Source: Metallyticus violacea (taxonomy: Eukaryota; Arthropoda; Insecta; Mantodea; Metallyticidae). Taken from it: a DNA stretch of 64,000 nucleotides. Shown piece by piece: positions 33,240 through 45,058 of the stretch. Location: NCBI GenBank assembly GCA_030762175.1, contig CM060833.1:158535501-158599500 (forward strand). Reading direction: 5' to 3'. Below the pieces are notes generated by a model. That model did no database searches. It had not been told where the DNA came from and worked only from the letters and a program-made list of their open reading frames with translations. The translations under genes were made by a program, and so were the position numbers. How positions within the stretch are numbered: the first letter of the stretch is position 1; each line of letters begins with the position of its first letter.

Positions 33240-33645
33240 AAAATTTAAAAAACCACGTTTTTATTTTATTAATTATAAATGAACTAAAAAGTATAAAATA
33301 ATTCATCCTAGCCAAATGCAGATTTATAACCCCATGCCAATTCATAATCTCATAAACTGATTTAGAAAAAAAATTTCCAAACGAAAAACGTAGGGCGCAT
33401 GCAAAGATAAAATTAATAACTGTTAAGGGTATTTATAGTTGAAATTAATCACACAAAAGGCTCAGACAAAATATAGCATGCACCCCACGTTTTTCGTTTG
33501 GAAGAGTTTTTTTAAAAATGTTTATGAGATTATGAATTTGCATGACGTTATTAATCTGCATTTGGCTAGGATGAATTATTTTATCCTTTTTAGTTCATTT
33601 ATAATTTAAAAAATAAAGACGTGGTTTTTTAAAAAAATATTTAAA
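33240..33645. mobile_element. Foldback element with about 165-bp inverted arms
   Basis: The left arm includes AACCACGTTTTTATTTTATT, AATTCATCCTAGCCAAATGC, ATAATCTCATAAAC and TTTCCAAACGAAAAACG. The right arm includes the complements in order (CGTTTTTCGTTTGG, GTTTATGAGATTATGAATTT, GCATTTGGCTAGGATGAATT, GACGTGGTTTTTT). The central loop is about 70-90 bp. No coding capacity. The RNA or single strand would form a long hairpin. The arms differ by scattered substitutions, so it is not a recent palindromic artefact. Confidence 0.85.
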
Positions 33646-34911
33646 TTATTAAGAATAATTTTACAATGCCTATAAATGCACATTTTATTAATATTATTAA
33701 GAATATTATTTTTCAATTGTTACTTTACAAAACACAATTCCTTCCTTTCACAGAACTGGTTTTAGATATAAGATTGGAACTTATGACTGGAGCTAAATTG
33801 CAGCAACAGCAGCAGCAGCAGTTAATTATCCGTTATTATTCAGGAGTCTGAATACTGCAACTTAAGTATGGGTCACTCTGGGCCAAGGGAGAGGAGCAAA
33901 CAATATAAACACCGGTGTAATCCTTATGATGCATTGCGAGTTACTCAGAGCAGGCATATATGCGAGACAAACCTCTCTTGCAATTCCAATCCAAACCTTT
34001 CTGCCAGTTACCTACTGTGTATCCAGTGCTTTACTCAGAATTGGAAGCGTATAGTTAATCTCTTTAGGAAAGGGAGTTGTCATATCTTGACAAAAAATGC
34101 CTAAAATAAAAGCAAGTGCAAGAGAGAAAGTACCCTGTTTTCAACAGCAATATATATGAACGACTGATAGTAAGGTGCTTTATTGTCAAACGCACGATAA
34201 AACAATTGGCATTGAGAAATGCTTCCAAGGAAAATTACCTACAAAGTGCTTGACGAATCAACTCTGTGCAAAAATAAGTAATGCAGTGCTGTAATGAAAC
34301 TAGTGAAAAGATTCGAAAATATGTTAGAGACAATTTTTATAAAATAATAAATTGAGAAGGATAAAATATTTTAAAAGTTATAGCTCGTTCGCTTAAAAAC
34401 GAACCAACTGCTCCTTTTTTGCTCGCTCTAGGAGAAATCAAAGTCGCAAACAGCTCCAAGTTACAAAATGTTTCACTAATTCAGTAAATTTACTGTGGCC
34501 AGCTGGCATTCGTTACGAGCGAAATCGATAGCTGCATGATTAAGGCCGGTAAATATTTCCAAATGTGATTCCTTAACTGTGCCGTATGTGAATTGTATGG
34601 TTTATCAGAGACAATCAAGGGTTAGTTTTCAACTTATTGATAAAGTTACATCTTGGGTATAAAGTTTTCAGAAAACCACCTCGTAGACGAAAAAACAATG
34701 GCACCAGATATACCCCTCCCCACAGAGCCAATTTAAACTCGCTGGAGCATATGGCTGCCTGCTAGCATGTACTGTGCATAACAGCTAGAAACAATTAGAA
34801 ATAAAATAAATTATTTTGATTTCAAAGATGGTGCATCCATTTAAGTAAATCAAAAGACTCTCTCAAACTCAGAAGTTGAGCCTAAAATTTAATTTTACTA
34901 CGATATTACTC
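33646..34911. other. Unannotated intronic sequence
   Basis: Contains a short CAG run at about 33805. Nothing else recognised. Confidence 0.4.
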
Positions 34912-36253
34912 ACTTACCCTTACAGGGAGATCATTCTAAAGCTGCTAGAGCTGCAGTCCCGAGCAACAGCGGAAAGAGCCGAAACTCCTCAACCCCGAAC
35001 GAGAGAGGAATAGTAGGGATGCACATTTTGCACTTCTCTGTTTGCGTGGAGTGTGAATAAGGAATTACTAGAGATAGCGGAATAGTGGGAATGCAAATCC
35101 AAAAATAAAGAAATATCCTAAAAGAGAAAGATGTTTAAGATTCGAATTCTTATGTCCTGATACTTTTTTTTCCCCTGCCGGAGTTAAAGGAGATTTGCCA
35201 TTCATTACAATGACTTAGTCACTAAAATAGTGCCACGCACACAATCCGCTATAAATTTATATTTACGATTTTTTTTCCTGCTGCAGTAAGGAGGATTTGT
35301 TACCATTACAATATTTTAACCGCACACTTATTAGCACACAATCCCCTATCAATTTATATTTACGAAAAGTAGGCGAGCGTAGGCCGTCAGGCCGTAGCTA
35401 GCCGCAGCGAACTACTGAGTCCACCGGTTTCTAGGATTTACCCGAGGTTAGCGTTAAGGTTAATGTGTATGTGTTCATGATTTAATTGCAAATTCCAATA
35501 AGACAACGCGTGGTAAAAAGCGAAAAATTCAGATCTGTAACAAGGAACAACATATTACAGCCAGAAAATTACGGAAGATAACGCACAAGTTATATTACGT
35601 TTAAAAAAACAGTACTATTAACATCTAGGAAAGCAATTCTCTATAGTTACACCCCAAAAACTTAAAAGTTATCGCGCCTCTTGTAAAAAAGACAGCAATC
35701 GTACACCAATCACTGTCAAATGTGTTACAAGAATTTCAAGTTGGTCCTGGTGGTGTAGTGGTAACCGTACTTGTCTCCTAAACCCAAGATCGCGAGTTCA
35801 AACCCGGCCAGGATCGATGGATTTTTTCGGGCGTAAAAATCCTAAGTATGGCTTCCTTCGGAAGGTAAGTAAAGCCGTGGGTTCCGTGTCGTACATTTAC
35901 GACACGAAAAAGAACATAAAGCCTGAAAGAAGAGACCTCTGAGCAAAATTTGTCGGCTGTTTCACGCCCTGAATAGAATGGGACGCTGAGATGTTAAAGA
36001 GCGTCCGTAAATAAATCAAATCAATCAACAAGAATTTCAATTATGCATAACTTCAAACACCATCATCGAGATTACCATGGTGAGGGTTAAGCCAGAAAGG
36101 AAAACAATTACGTGCAGACTATGTAGTCAGGGAAAATACGGAATTTCCCCGCTGCCGTTCGGGACTGAGGAGTTCGGCTCTCTCCGCTGTCGCTCGGGAC
36201 TGCAGCTACAGCAGTTCTAGCAGTTTAGAAACGATCTTCCTGTAAGGGTAAGT
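34912..36253. mobile_element. Long inverted-repeat DNA transposon with nested SINE-A
   Basis: Ends ACTTACCCTTACAGGGAGAT (left) and complement ACTTACCCTTACAGGAAGAT (right), with about 100 bp of inverted similarity through GCTAGARCTGC, CTGCAGTCCCGAGC and AGAGCCGAA. The flanking 8-mers TATTACTC and CATTTCTC agree at six of eight bases, a possible old 8-bp duplication. The interior (minus the SINE at 35740-36027) shows no transposase. Shares end sequence with the 387-bp element at 30515. Confidence 0.75.
35740..36027 (+). repeat. SINE-A with 13-bp target duplication
   Basis: Plus orientation: tRNA-like head TTGGTCCTGGTGGTGTAGTG, box B region GAGTTCAAACCC, body, and AAATAAATCAAATCAATC tail. ACAAGAATTTCAA occurs at 35727-35739 and 36028-36040. 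It lies inside the inverted-repeat element, so it is the later insertion. Confidence 0.95.
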
Positions 36254-36261
36254 CATTTCTC

Positions 36262-38157
36262 TCATCTTCAATCAACCATTTCATTGTTGGAAGCAAGTAG
36301 TACTAAAATGTTTGAGTCGTTAAATGCTTTAAGACAACATTAGCCAAATTAATGTCAGTTCCTGATAATATGGGTGAAATTGTTAAATAAAAACTTTAAA
36401 ACATTATTTTCAAACATTCAAATATTAAATGAAGCATAAGAAACTTTGGAAGGGTCCCGTGCTATAATACCATATAAAAAGATGACATCAGAACAAGTGA
36501 CAGCTTTGTGAACGCTTCTTTATCGCCATGCCCGGTTGAATGATGTTTCTCACGCTATACGGACATCCTAAGAAGCAAAAGAAGAAAACACAATACCTAA
36601 AACATCTGGTGGAGACCAACTGCAGTGGGAAAGATGAACCCGAAGAAGACTGAGGCGAGTCTAGAATTTAAAACGCAACTTTGACGGTAGCGCTTATAAA
36701 TTACGCAAAAATTGTTTTTAGCTAAAATTTTTGTTCATATATTTGAGGTTTTAATTAAATAAATTCATTCATATTTCGCGAACTACTTTAGAGCTATTCG
36801 CCTAGGTAACATACTTTTCTCATTTCATCATTATTAGGAGCAGCTGCGTCAATTATCTGTAAAATGTCTTACCACTCCTAACCAGAATTAAAGGAAAACA
36901 AGAAAAACGAGACAATTTCTGAAATTATTAACATTATCAAATTCGACTAATTCATTTTATTAACACCATTAAAAATTACTAGTCTCGTAAGGATGGTCAT
37001 CCGGGAACAGAAGGTTTAGCTTCCGTTCACTTCAACCTTCGAAGCTCGTCTGATAAGAAACCGTAGAGATGTTGTGCACTCCCCTTCTGCGCATGCGCTG
37101 AGCTAATCCTTTCCCGCGTTCAAATCTTCAACTGTCACTTGGAACACAAACCGCCTATATGTTTCAATATACTAATTTACCACACACTATTGACCGCTCA
37201 TATGCCACATCTGCCCCGGGCCACCTTAATCAACGTCCTCGTCGCTGACAACAGTATAGAGAATAAAGGAAATACAAAGCTAATCACGGTACCTGAATAA
37301 CACAAAATAAATGAAAACGTGAAATAATGAAAATAGTGTATGTAAATTACGAGTAGAAACCCAAAATTGAAACTGTTTTGCGCTGCATTATTTTTCTTGC
37401 ATAAATATGGAGTGTAAAATATGTTTAAAATCACAGAGGAAAAGAAAGAAGAAGTGAATGATGATGATCTTGGAGTGCAGCCGCTGAAGACTGATAGCGA
37501 GTGACGGGATATGGCAACAGCGTACTGGCGCAGTCACATGGTAGCAGATACATCAGTCACAAAGTAATGTCTCCCATGTTATAAATGGGAGTGGAGTATT
37601 ATGCTGAAAGTATAGACTGCAATAGGAAAATACTAAATGCAATAGAATTTAAGGATGAAGGCTGAATTAAAGCTGGGATTAAAAATAAAAGCTATCAGTG
37701 ACACAAGTGTGAGGAATTACATAAGTTCATTTATTACACCATTTCATGCATTACCATAACAGTAAAAGGTCTTCAGAATAGGCACCTTTCTCTTTATGAA
37801 CGTTTTGAAATTGTAAATAAGGCTGTTGAACATATAAATTGTGTTACAAACGTCGTTAAAGTGAAGGTAAATATATGTTTCCCACAACTCTGCAAAGAGA
37901 AGTGTTACATGGGGATATAAACTTGGATTCAGTTCCAAAAGACTTGGCGAATTAGAAATGTTCATGCGATATTGACAGTCAAAATAAATTAGTCTTTAGG
38001 GACAAAAGTAGAAGATTCACGTTGCAGCACTCATAATAAAGTTTTGTAATTCATTGTTTCTGTAACAGAAAATAGAGCACGTTTTTTCCCATTTAAAATT
38101 TGCTCCATTTTTTAATATGAGTAAACTTAATGTATTTTATTTAGCTAGGGAGGTTCT
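36262..38157. other. Unannotated intronic sequence
   Basis: No coding exon or recognisable repeat found in this 1.9 kb. A 78-codon minus frame at 37198-37434 is hydrophobic and AT-driven; I regard it as chance. Confidence 0.4.
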
Positions 38158-38499
38158 TGACCACCTCTTTGTCTAGTGGTTAGCGTTTCTGACTGCTTGC
38201 AGGGAGGCCCGAGTTCGATTCTCGGTACCTAGGAATTTTTCTAAGGTCTGGAACGGGGTGCCCCAGCCTCGTGAGGACAATTGGGAAGCTACCTGATAGA
38301 GAGGTGGCGATCTTCGATCTAGTAAGCTGCAATATAGCGACCCTCGAAATGCGGTGTGCTGATCTCACACACTCCCTGCAAATACTGCACTTTATCAATG
38401 ATATCACGTGATGGAGGTAGAAGATGCAGCGGTCGTCGCGGTAAGCCGAAGACCCATATGGGACTATGGAAAACCAGGCTTAGAAGAAGAAGGGAGCTG
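38158..38499 (+). repeat. SINE-C, near full-length tRNA-derived copy
   Basis: Head with Pol III boxes: TCTAGTGGTTAGCGTTTCTG (box A region) and GAGTTCGATTCTCGG (box B region), i.e. tRNA-like. Then a body with GGAACGGGGTGCCCCAGCCT, GAAGCTACCTGATAGAGAGG and a 3' part GTCGTCGCGGTAAGCCGAAG / GGGACTATGGAAAACCAGGC, ending AGAAGAAGAAGG. Fragments of the same family are at 8065-8145 and 27280-27353, both reversed. Confidence 0.8.
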
Positions 38500-40298
38500 C
38501 TTACTGCAATTTTTAACAATTTTTGTAGCCCATATCTAATTTCACTTTGTGATTAAAATAATGAAACATGTTAACATATCTCACACATTTTTACTACATA
38601 TAAATCTACCCCCTTCTGATATATCTGCTTAAAGATCACACAACTTATTAAAATTCGAACACTTGAGAGTATGGAAAACGCTTTTATATTCTTTCCGGAC
38701 TGTCAGCGAGTCATCTGACGTTACTTATACTAAGAAACTATTAAAGCAAATACAGTTCCATTTATTGATTTTTGTAATCCACATCAATTTTGTCATCCTT
38801 CTGTGCCACTGTTCTAAGTACAGAATCGGTTTTATCTTGACAACAGCCACCGTTACTATGCAAAACAATACAGTTTATATATAAAAATAACGATGGTTAA
38901 ATTTTAAGTAAAGCAATTGAAATCTGTTCAGATATTAACAAAACTCTGAGATTTTAATACTAAATTAATCAGAGAAATTATATATTTATTTTAGAAGAAC
39001 TATTATAGAAACCGAAAGATCTAGGAATGGTCTCCCTAACTAGCGACCTCGGTCATAGCATGTAATAAATGCGGAAGGAGAACGCTCAAATCTTGATTGT
39101 CGGGTTCGTATTTTTATCACAATTTTTTTTACTTTTAAACATACACGTAATCTTAAAACGTTTTTCTGTCTGCAGCAATCATTACAACATACACTGCTTT
39201 TTGGAGAAGTACTTTGCCACAGTAACCTAACGTTGTAGTGTATTGTAACATATTGGGAAAAATCAGCCGCGAACGTCTTGTAAGATAACGTGAATATGTA
39301 GAAATTGGGCGAAACTAAAAGTTATCGATTTACAGTTTAAGGAATAACACTACCACTTTCTAAACACATACTCTAATGACGCTATTAGAAAGTGTTTTGC
39401 CTGAAACAAATAACATAGAGTGGCTTTTAAATTACCTTTCAGGCTGGACCATCTATTCCACCCGAACCGAGTTGGAATATCCACTTTCCTTCCCCTCTTA
39501 GAAATTACAGAAGTTGAAACATTTTATTGCTGTAGTGCATTTTGCATTATTTAGCATCTATGAGGAACCAAGAGATGCAGAATTTTACTGACATAAAAAT
39601 CAAATATTTATAATGACAGCTAGCTTTACTTAGCATGGTAATACATATTTTCAAAATCAGACCAGTTTGGCAATGTTCAATCATGAATCAGAAGAAAGCC
39701 CTTATCCCTTACGCGGGGAGGGGCGCAGATCGATCTCAGTAGAGACCCCGATATTCAGGCATTAAAAAGATGGAAAAAGGCCGTTAATAAGCCATTAAAC
39801 TCTATTACTTATAACTAAAAATTAATTTAAGCGCAATAATAATTAAATTTGCAGAAATAATTATGTTTTAAATTTATTTATACCCGTAGATTATAATTAA
39901 TTATTTCATAACAAGAAAACATTTATGTTTTTTAAACAGCAATACTATTTTAAAGGCTATTTTTAAATATAATATGTTCACCCATTTAATACTGTTTATA
40001 ATTTGTTATATGTAACTAAACTTTTTTCAGGTAATTAACATTAAAATATGTCATCTTTGATATAATAACATAAAAAGCTCTTTTGAGGTAGGTGAAGCAT
40101 ACTTGAAACGAAAAATGACCTACGGATCATGTTCACTGACTTTGCATTTTTAGCACTGAAATTTCGCCTACACTTTTTGTTGTTTTTACGTCTGGAATAG
40201 CAGATGTTACTATATTGCATTTATCATTTACTGTACTTCCTTTCTTGCTTGGGATTGCCGATTCAACTCCAGTGTCTCTTGCACAATATTCAAAGATA
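38500..40298. other. Unannotated intronic sequence
   Basis: AT-rich. A 60-codon minus frame ending at the mariner M3 border (40133-40315) has no recognised motif and partly runs into the transposon end. Confidence 0.4.
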
Positions 40299-41545
40299 CG
40301 AGGGTAGGTGCACAAGTTTCCGGCCTAACTATTTCCTAAGTATAATAAAGACAAAGACTATATTTCACTTTTCAATATAGTTAACCTTTATTGCAATACA
40401 CTTCTCACATCTTTGAATTAACGTTTCAATCCTCCTCCCAAAAAATAGTTAGAAATCTTGTCTGCAAAATGGACATAAACAGCATCCATCACTTCTTCGT
40501 CACACTTAAAGTTTCTCCCTCGAAGGTCCTTCTTGAGTTTTGAGTAGAGAAAATAGTCACTGGGAGCTTGATCTGGGCTCCTTGAAGTCACATTTCTTCA
40601 CAGCTTCCTTTGCAACAAAAGCTGTGTGCTGACACGCTGTGGTGAAGAAGGCGCTCACCAACACTCAGCTTTCCTCGTCTTTTCTCTTTAATGAAAGCAC
40701 GTAGTCTGTGCAATAGGCCAGCATAGTACTCCCCATTTACTGTGGCGATCCTCTCCTTGAAGAATATTCCTTCACAGTCCAAAAGATTGTGGCCATAATC
40801 TTCTTGGTTGACTGAGTGACCTTGGTCTTTAGAGGCGGTGCTTCGCCAGGTTAACGCCTGTCACTCCATTGCTTCTCTTTTGGACAAGGAATTATAGTAC
40901 AGGACCATAGTTTCATCGGCTGTAACAATGGTTTGCAGAACTTCTCTCTCGTTGCTACGGCAGAGCTGCAAAAATGCCTGACAACAGATGACTCGTTGCT
41001 GCTTTTGGACTGAGGAAAGAAATCTAGGCACCCATCTTGCACTAACCTTATTCATGTTTAAATACTCATGAATAATTCGAAGGACTGTTGTTTTCGAAAG
41101 GCCCAGTCTTTCTGCTATTTCTGTAACCTTGAGCCGCTGGTCTTCCATAATTTTTCCTTCCACAAGAGCGATTGATGTTTTCAGGAGTGAGCACCTCCAA
41201 GGGCCGACCCGCACGCTCTTCGTCTTCAATGCTTTCTTCACCCATTCGAAAAAGTTTTACGGTAGAATATGAGGGGGATGTTTTCCCATATATACCGTCC
41301 AATCGCTGTTTAATTTATTTGGAGTAAGTTCATCTTTTGTGAAGAACTTAATAACAGCTCGAAACGCCATTTTGAACATGTCACAATCTTATGCATACAG
41401 CTTCTTTATGCAACTATGTCTGAACAAATGAACACAGCGGAACGGAAGTTAGAGCTGCAATTATTTACTTAACAGATAAGGTATGACACCAGATAAGACT
41501 TTTGTGAAGGCGATAATCCTCAGGAAACTTATGGACCTACCCTCG
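40299..41545 (-). mobile_element. Mariner element, copy M3
   Basis: TA-flanked (40297-40298, 41546-41547). The left end CGAGGGTAGGTGCACAAGTT and the complement of the right end CGAGGGTAGGTCCATAAGTT are intact; the right side has lost the GGCC block just inside. Same family as M1, M2 and M4. Confidence 0.92.
40381..41379 (-). pseudogene. Mariner (DD34D-type) transposase, M3
   Basis: Start MFKMAFRAVIKFFTKDELTP at 41379. Contains EERAGRPLEVLTPENI, GLSKTTVLRIIHEYLNMNKV (helix-turn-helix), WVPRFLSSVQKQQRVICCQA and TADETMVLYYNSLSKREAME, with the first catalytic Asp intact. HDNAP is degraded (LLHHSVSAHS), and the third Asp segment PSDYFLYSK is retained near 40550. Several frameshifts. Confidence 0.9.
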
Positions 41546-41547
41546 TA

Positions 41548-42692
41548 TGTCACTCTAGATTGCTCAAAACATTTTTATTAAAATAACATGTCCACAATCA
41601 CGAAGGCTAAGCAATGAAATGAAAACTGTTAGTCTCTACTCGTATGTGCATCCAATGGATAACTTTGCATAATCTTCTCATTTCTTGAACTGATGTTTAA
41701 ATTGCTGTACAACTAACGCGATCCAATAATATTACGTGATTGTTTGGAATATTACTTGATAATGTGTTGGTAAATCATTATAAATAGTGCCAGGTTTGAT
41801 TACTAAAATAATTTTTTAAAAAAATTAACACAAATCCTCAATTTTCCGCTCAAAGTTATACTTGCAGCTGGCCTTGCAGGACTATGCATGCATGACAGAC
41901 CAAAAACGTATTATGTAAATAGCTGGATATTAATAAACATTTCACTGCACGTTATGCTTATATTGCAAGCATTTCCTAGCTTCCTCTGCAGTTCTATTTC
42001 TTTCAATTCCTTATCGGTTTTGAGCAGTTTTAGATATTTATAGTTTCTTCGGTTTTAATTATGCATTTCTTTGAATTTAACTTCTCTAATAGTTCTCTCA
42101 ATATATTTGCTGTATGTACACTGTACAGTTTGAAACGTTTTATTAAGGGCTATAAAAGGGAACATTGAGGCTTTCCTCGCCCAATTTTCCTGCGTCATTT
42201 TATTCGAGGTCTCTTCCTCACTAAAATAGCCATGCAGTATATTTCGTTTCCTGTTTCATAATGGATTCTACCTTTAGGTTGTTTCTTATATAAATAAGTT
42301 TCTACAGATAATTACAAATAACATTAGCTGTAATAAGGATGAAAACAACATTCACTATTAATATTGTACGTTTTGTTCTTTCAAAGCTGAAAGTTTCACT
42401 TTGTCTAATTTCAAGCAGATGTTACAAAAACATTTTCGGCGGTAATTTATAACACACATAATTAATTTCTATGCTGACAGCATATTACAAAGCTTATAAA
42501 ACGTAGATACTCTGTAAACCCCGGGACCACCAAAGGGGAAAGCTGCCAGCAGTCCTTCCATAGGTTTAGAAAAAATAAACGAATCCTGAAAATCACTGAC
42601 AAATTGTCCTATAACATTCAAATTCTCTACTAGTTAAGATCTTGCTACACAAGAATATGTATAAATAATTATTTATACACAAAAACAACAAC

Positions 42693-42724
<32 letters not shown>

Positions 42725-43500
42725 ATCCGGGTCCCTCGTTTCCTACACTGAAACGAATATTCTAGAACTTTTATTCTTTTTTGAAATATTAGATATTTAC
42801 CTTTGTCACATTATTATTATTCATATTTATTTAAATCCAAAAATTAACTATAATAAAAACGATTAAAATAATAATTATGATAAAATGGATAGAAGGAGAA
42901 CAAATGAAAAAAATACTATAAGATTATTTACTTTAACATGTACGTAAAACTAAATTAAATCATAAATCCCCATACGTGCTGGAAGCCAGCACTGACCTGC
43001 AACTGGTAACCAGTTATTACAACAAAAATACACATTACCAAACAACATTAGAACAAAAACTCTTTCACCGGTTTCCGGCGAAAATGTGTACTGGTATCCT
43101 GTACAATTATCATTTACCTTTACATTTCTTTCTTCTGTATCGCAAATATGTTACGTAAATTTAACCCAAATGTAGTTAATAATATATAAAACAAATTTAA
43201 CAATATACTGTACATTTCTACCCTAATACATTCTGTAATTTAGCTTCCCTTAAGTTTAAGTATACATTGTTATTAATACCAGCTACTTTTTATTAATAAA
43301 TAAAAATTTTATAAAAATATCAAGTTTAATATTGTTCAATTAATTTTAATCATTAACTTGCGTTATTTATCTCTCAACTCTTCACTTCACCAGAGATTTT
43401 ACGTGTTATATTTTGAAACTCTGTAGCTATAACAAAGTATTTTCTTGGTAATTAATATATATTATTTTCCTTCCCGGCTAACTCATTCCCTTCACCTCCC
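41548..43500. other. Unannotated; (AAT)n microsatellite at 42692-42722
   Basis: About ten AAT units at 42692-42722. The remainder is AT-rich and shows nothing recognisable. Confidence 0.5.
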
Positions 43501-43572
43501 TTCTTCTCCTCCTCGAACACCTCCTTTGGTGGCTGCAGTTTTCCTCTTCCTTTGTGCTGTCGACCTCGTTTT

Positions 43573-43990
43573 TTAATCTTCCTCTTCTTCCACTCGTCCC
43601 CATCTTTCCTTCTCCAGCCTCCAGGTTGTAGTGTTTAAACATTCCGTTTCATTTTCATCTTGATCTTCCTCTCCATCCACACGCCTCCTTCTACTTGTGT
43701 AATTTGATCTGTTTCTTGATTGCCATCTGTAAGTAAGTTGATTGTTGACATATTGAATGGTTAAATTGATGGTGCGTAACTTTTCTGATCTTCTCACTAT
43801 TTGTTCTTTTTGTACTGGCACTTGTATCTCCTCCAGTTCAACTCGCTCCTCCCAGGCGATTTTGCTTATTTTGTGGGCTAAGATTTCAAGATGTTGGTAT
43901 AATTCTTCTGTTCTTAGGATATATTTTATTTGATGTCCACTTAACGCCCTTCTCTCCTCTTACCTCTCTCTCTGATATCTCTTACTTTCA
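43573..43990 (-). pseudogene. Possible retroelement ORF fragment
   Basis: Minus strand reads HLEILAHKISKIAWEERVEL, then EEIQVPVQKEQIVRRSEKLR, and an acidic tail GEEDQDENETECLN...VEEEED. A Cys pair CNICHKTKHALFESKRY lies upstream near 44030. The charged, coiled-coil-like makeup suggests an ORF1-like protein of a non-LTR element, but no domain is recognised. Confidence 0.25.
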
Positions 43991-44479
43991 AATAGGGCAT
44001 GCTTTGTTTTATGACAAATATTACACCGTTTTAATGCTGCCATCACCTTCATTCCACAATATTACCGAGTACATTGCAGTGGTTTAATTTTTCATTATGG
44101 CATACGTAGTTAATTCTTTTACTATTCCCCTGGTTTACACATATTTATATTGGTATGAAGTATCTGAACACTTTAATAAGTCTGACAAATGCTGCTTACG
44201 ATAAACAAAAGCTGCATCGACAAATAAGCAGTGCAGTGGTGTTCCTACTTTCCTCATGAACAAAAGGTACTACGACCTTTACCGCCACTTCTACTACTAA
44301 AATGAGATTAAATTATTATAGATCATTATTCATAACTATGAAGGTGATTCGCAAAAGAACGCTTGCGCATACTGACTGCGCAGTTTTATTGTAACCGGTC
44401 TCACATTAGCTGCCCTCATTGGGGTGTAGATATTCGTCAGGTGTGATGCATTTGTTGGTGTGTAAATATTCATTTATTG

Positions 44480-45055
44480 AGTGTACGATCTATGATAATG
44501 AATCGCACATTGGAAAACTCCAAAAGTTTGACAGCTACTCATTTTTTGATTACTGCAAAATGTTGGCTAATTGATATCTATATTGAAGCTTGTTGCAGTA
44601 TTTGGAAGAGAGGAATGAGGTCAGTGTGAGAAAGTGGTGAATCATGTTAAAAACGAGAGAACAAATGTTCATGACGTGGAGAGATCAAGTTGCCCGTGTC
44701 ATCACGGATTAACTGAAACAAAAGTTTGATCAAATCATTCGCTTTACGATTAACAAAAGCTCATGAGCAATGCCTGGAAGTGTTTCGTTCAGTTATGTGC
44801 GAAATTGTAACTAAACATTTGCAGAATGGCAAAATCTGTGCAGAGATGCTAACACATGGGCATAGTGCAGAATGAAAGGATAATGTACTGACTTGCTTGG
44901 GGCGTTTTGACGAAAACTCCGGAAAGGAAATGAAAATCAATATAATAGCATCATACTCATAAACAAATTTTGCCATGTATCTGTTTTCTGGGATTTTCTC
45001 GTTGAGTTTCCGGCATGAAACACAACCATATGAGCGATAACCAGCTGTATTACTC
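44480..45055 (+). pseudogene. Mariner-like transposase relic
   Basis: Plus-strand pieces in order: KNERTNVHDVERSSCP (linker, usually VxDEERSGRPS), TETKVDQIIRFTINKS, then VFRSVMCEIVTKHLQNGKIC, AEMLTHGHSAE (ARWVPKMLTxxHK...) and LTCLGRFDENSGKE. Finally VSVFWDF-LVEFPA-NTTI, matching VFWDxxGVLLVEFMPxGTTI. Multiple stops and frameshifts, no intact catalytic motif. It ends where the Harbinger relic begins. Confidence 0.65.
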
Positions 45056-45058
45056 TTA

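Noticed and set aside
35740..35815. tRNA-like sequence that could be called a tRNA gene (also 50180, 55840 and reversed copies)
   Set aside because: The head is followed by a conserved non-tRNA body and tail in many copies with target duplications, so these are SINEs. I also could not form a normal anticodon arm by eye.
37198..37434. Hydrophobic minus-strand frame resembling a small membrane protein
   Set aside because: AT-driven Phe/Tyr/Ile-rich composition with no motif or gene context; same for several frames at 21431-22427.
40133..40315. 60-codon frame next to mariner M3
   Set aside because: Its start lies inside the transposon end, and no family or splice evidence supports it.
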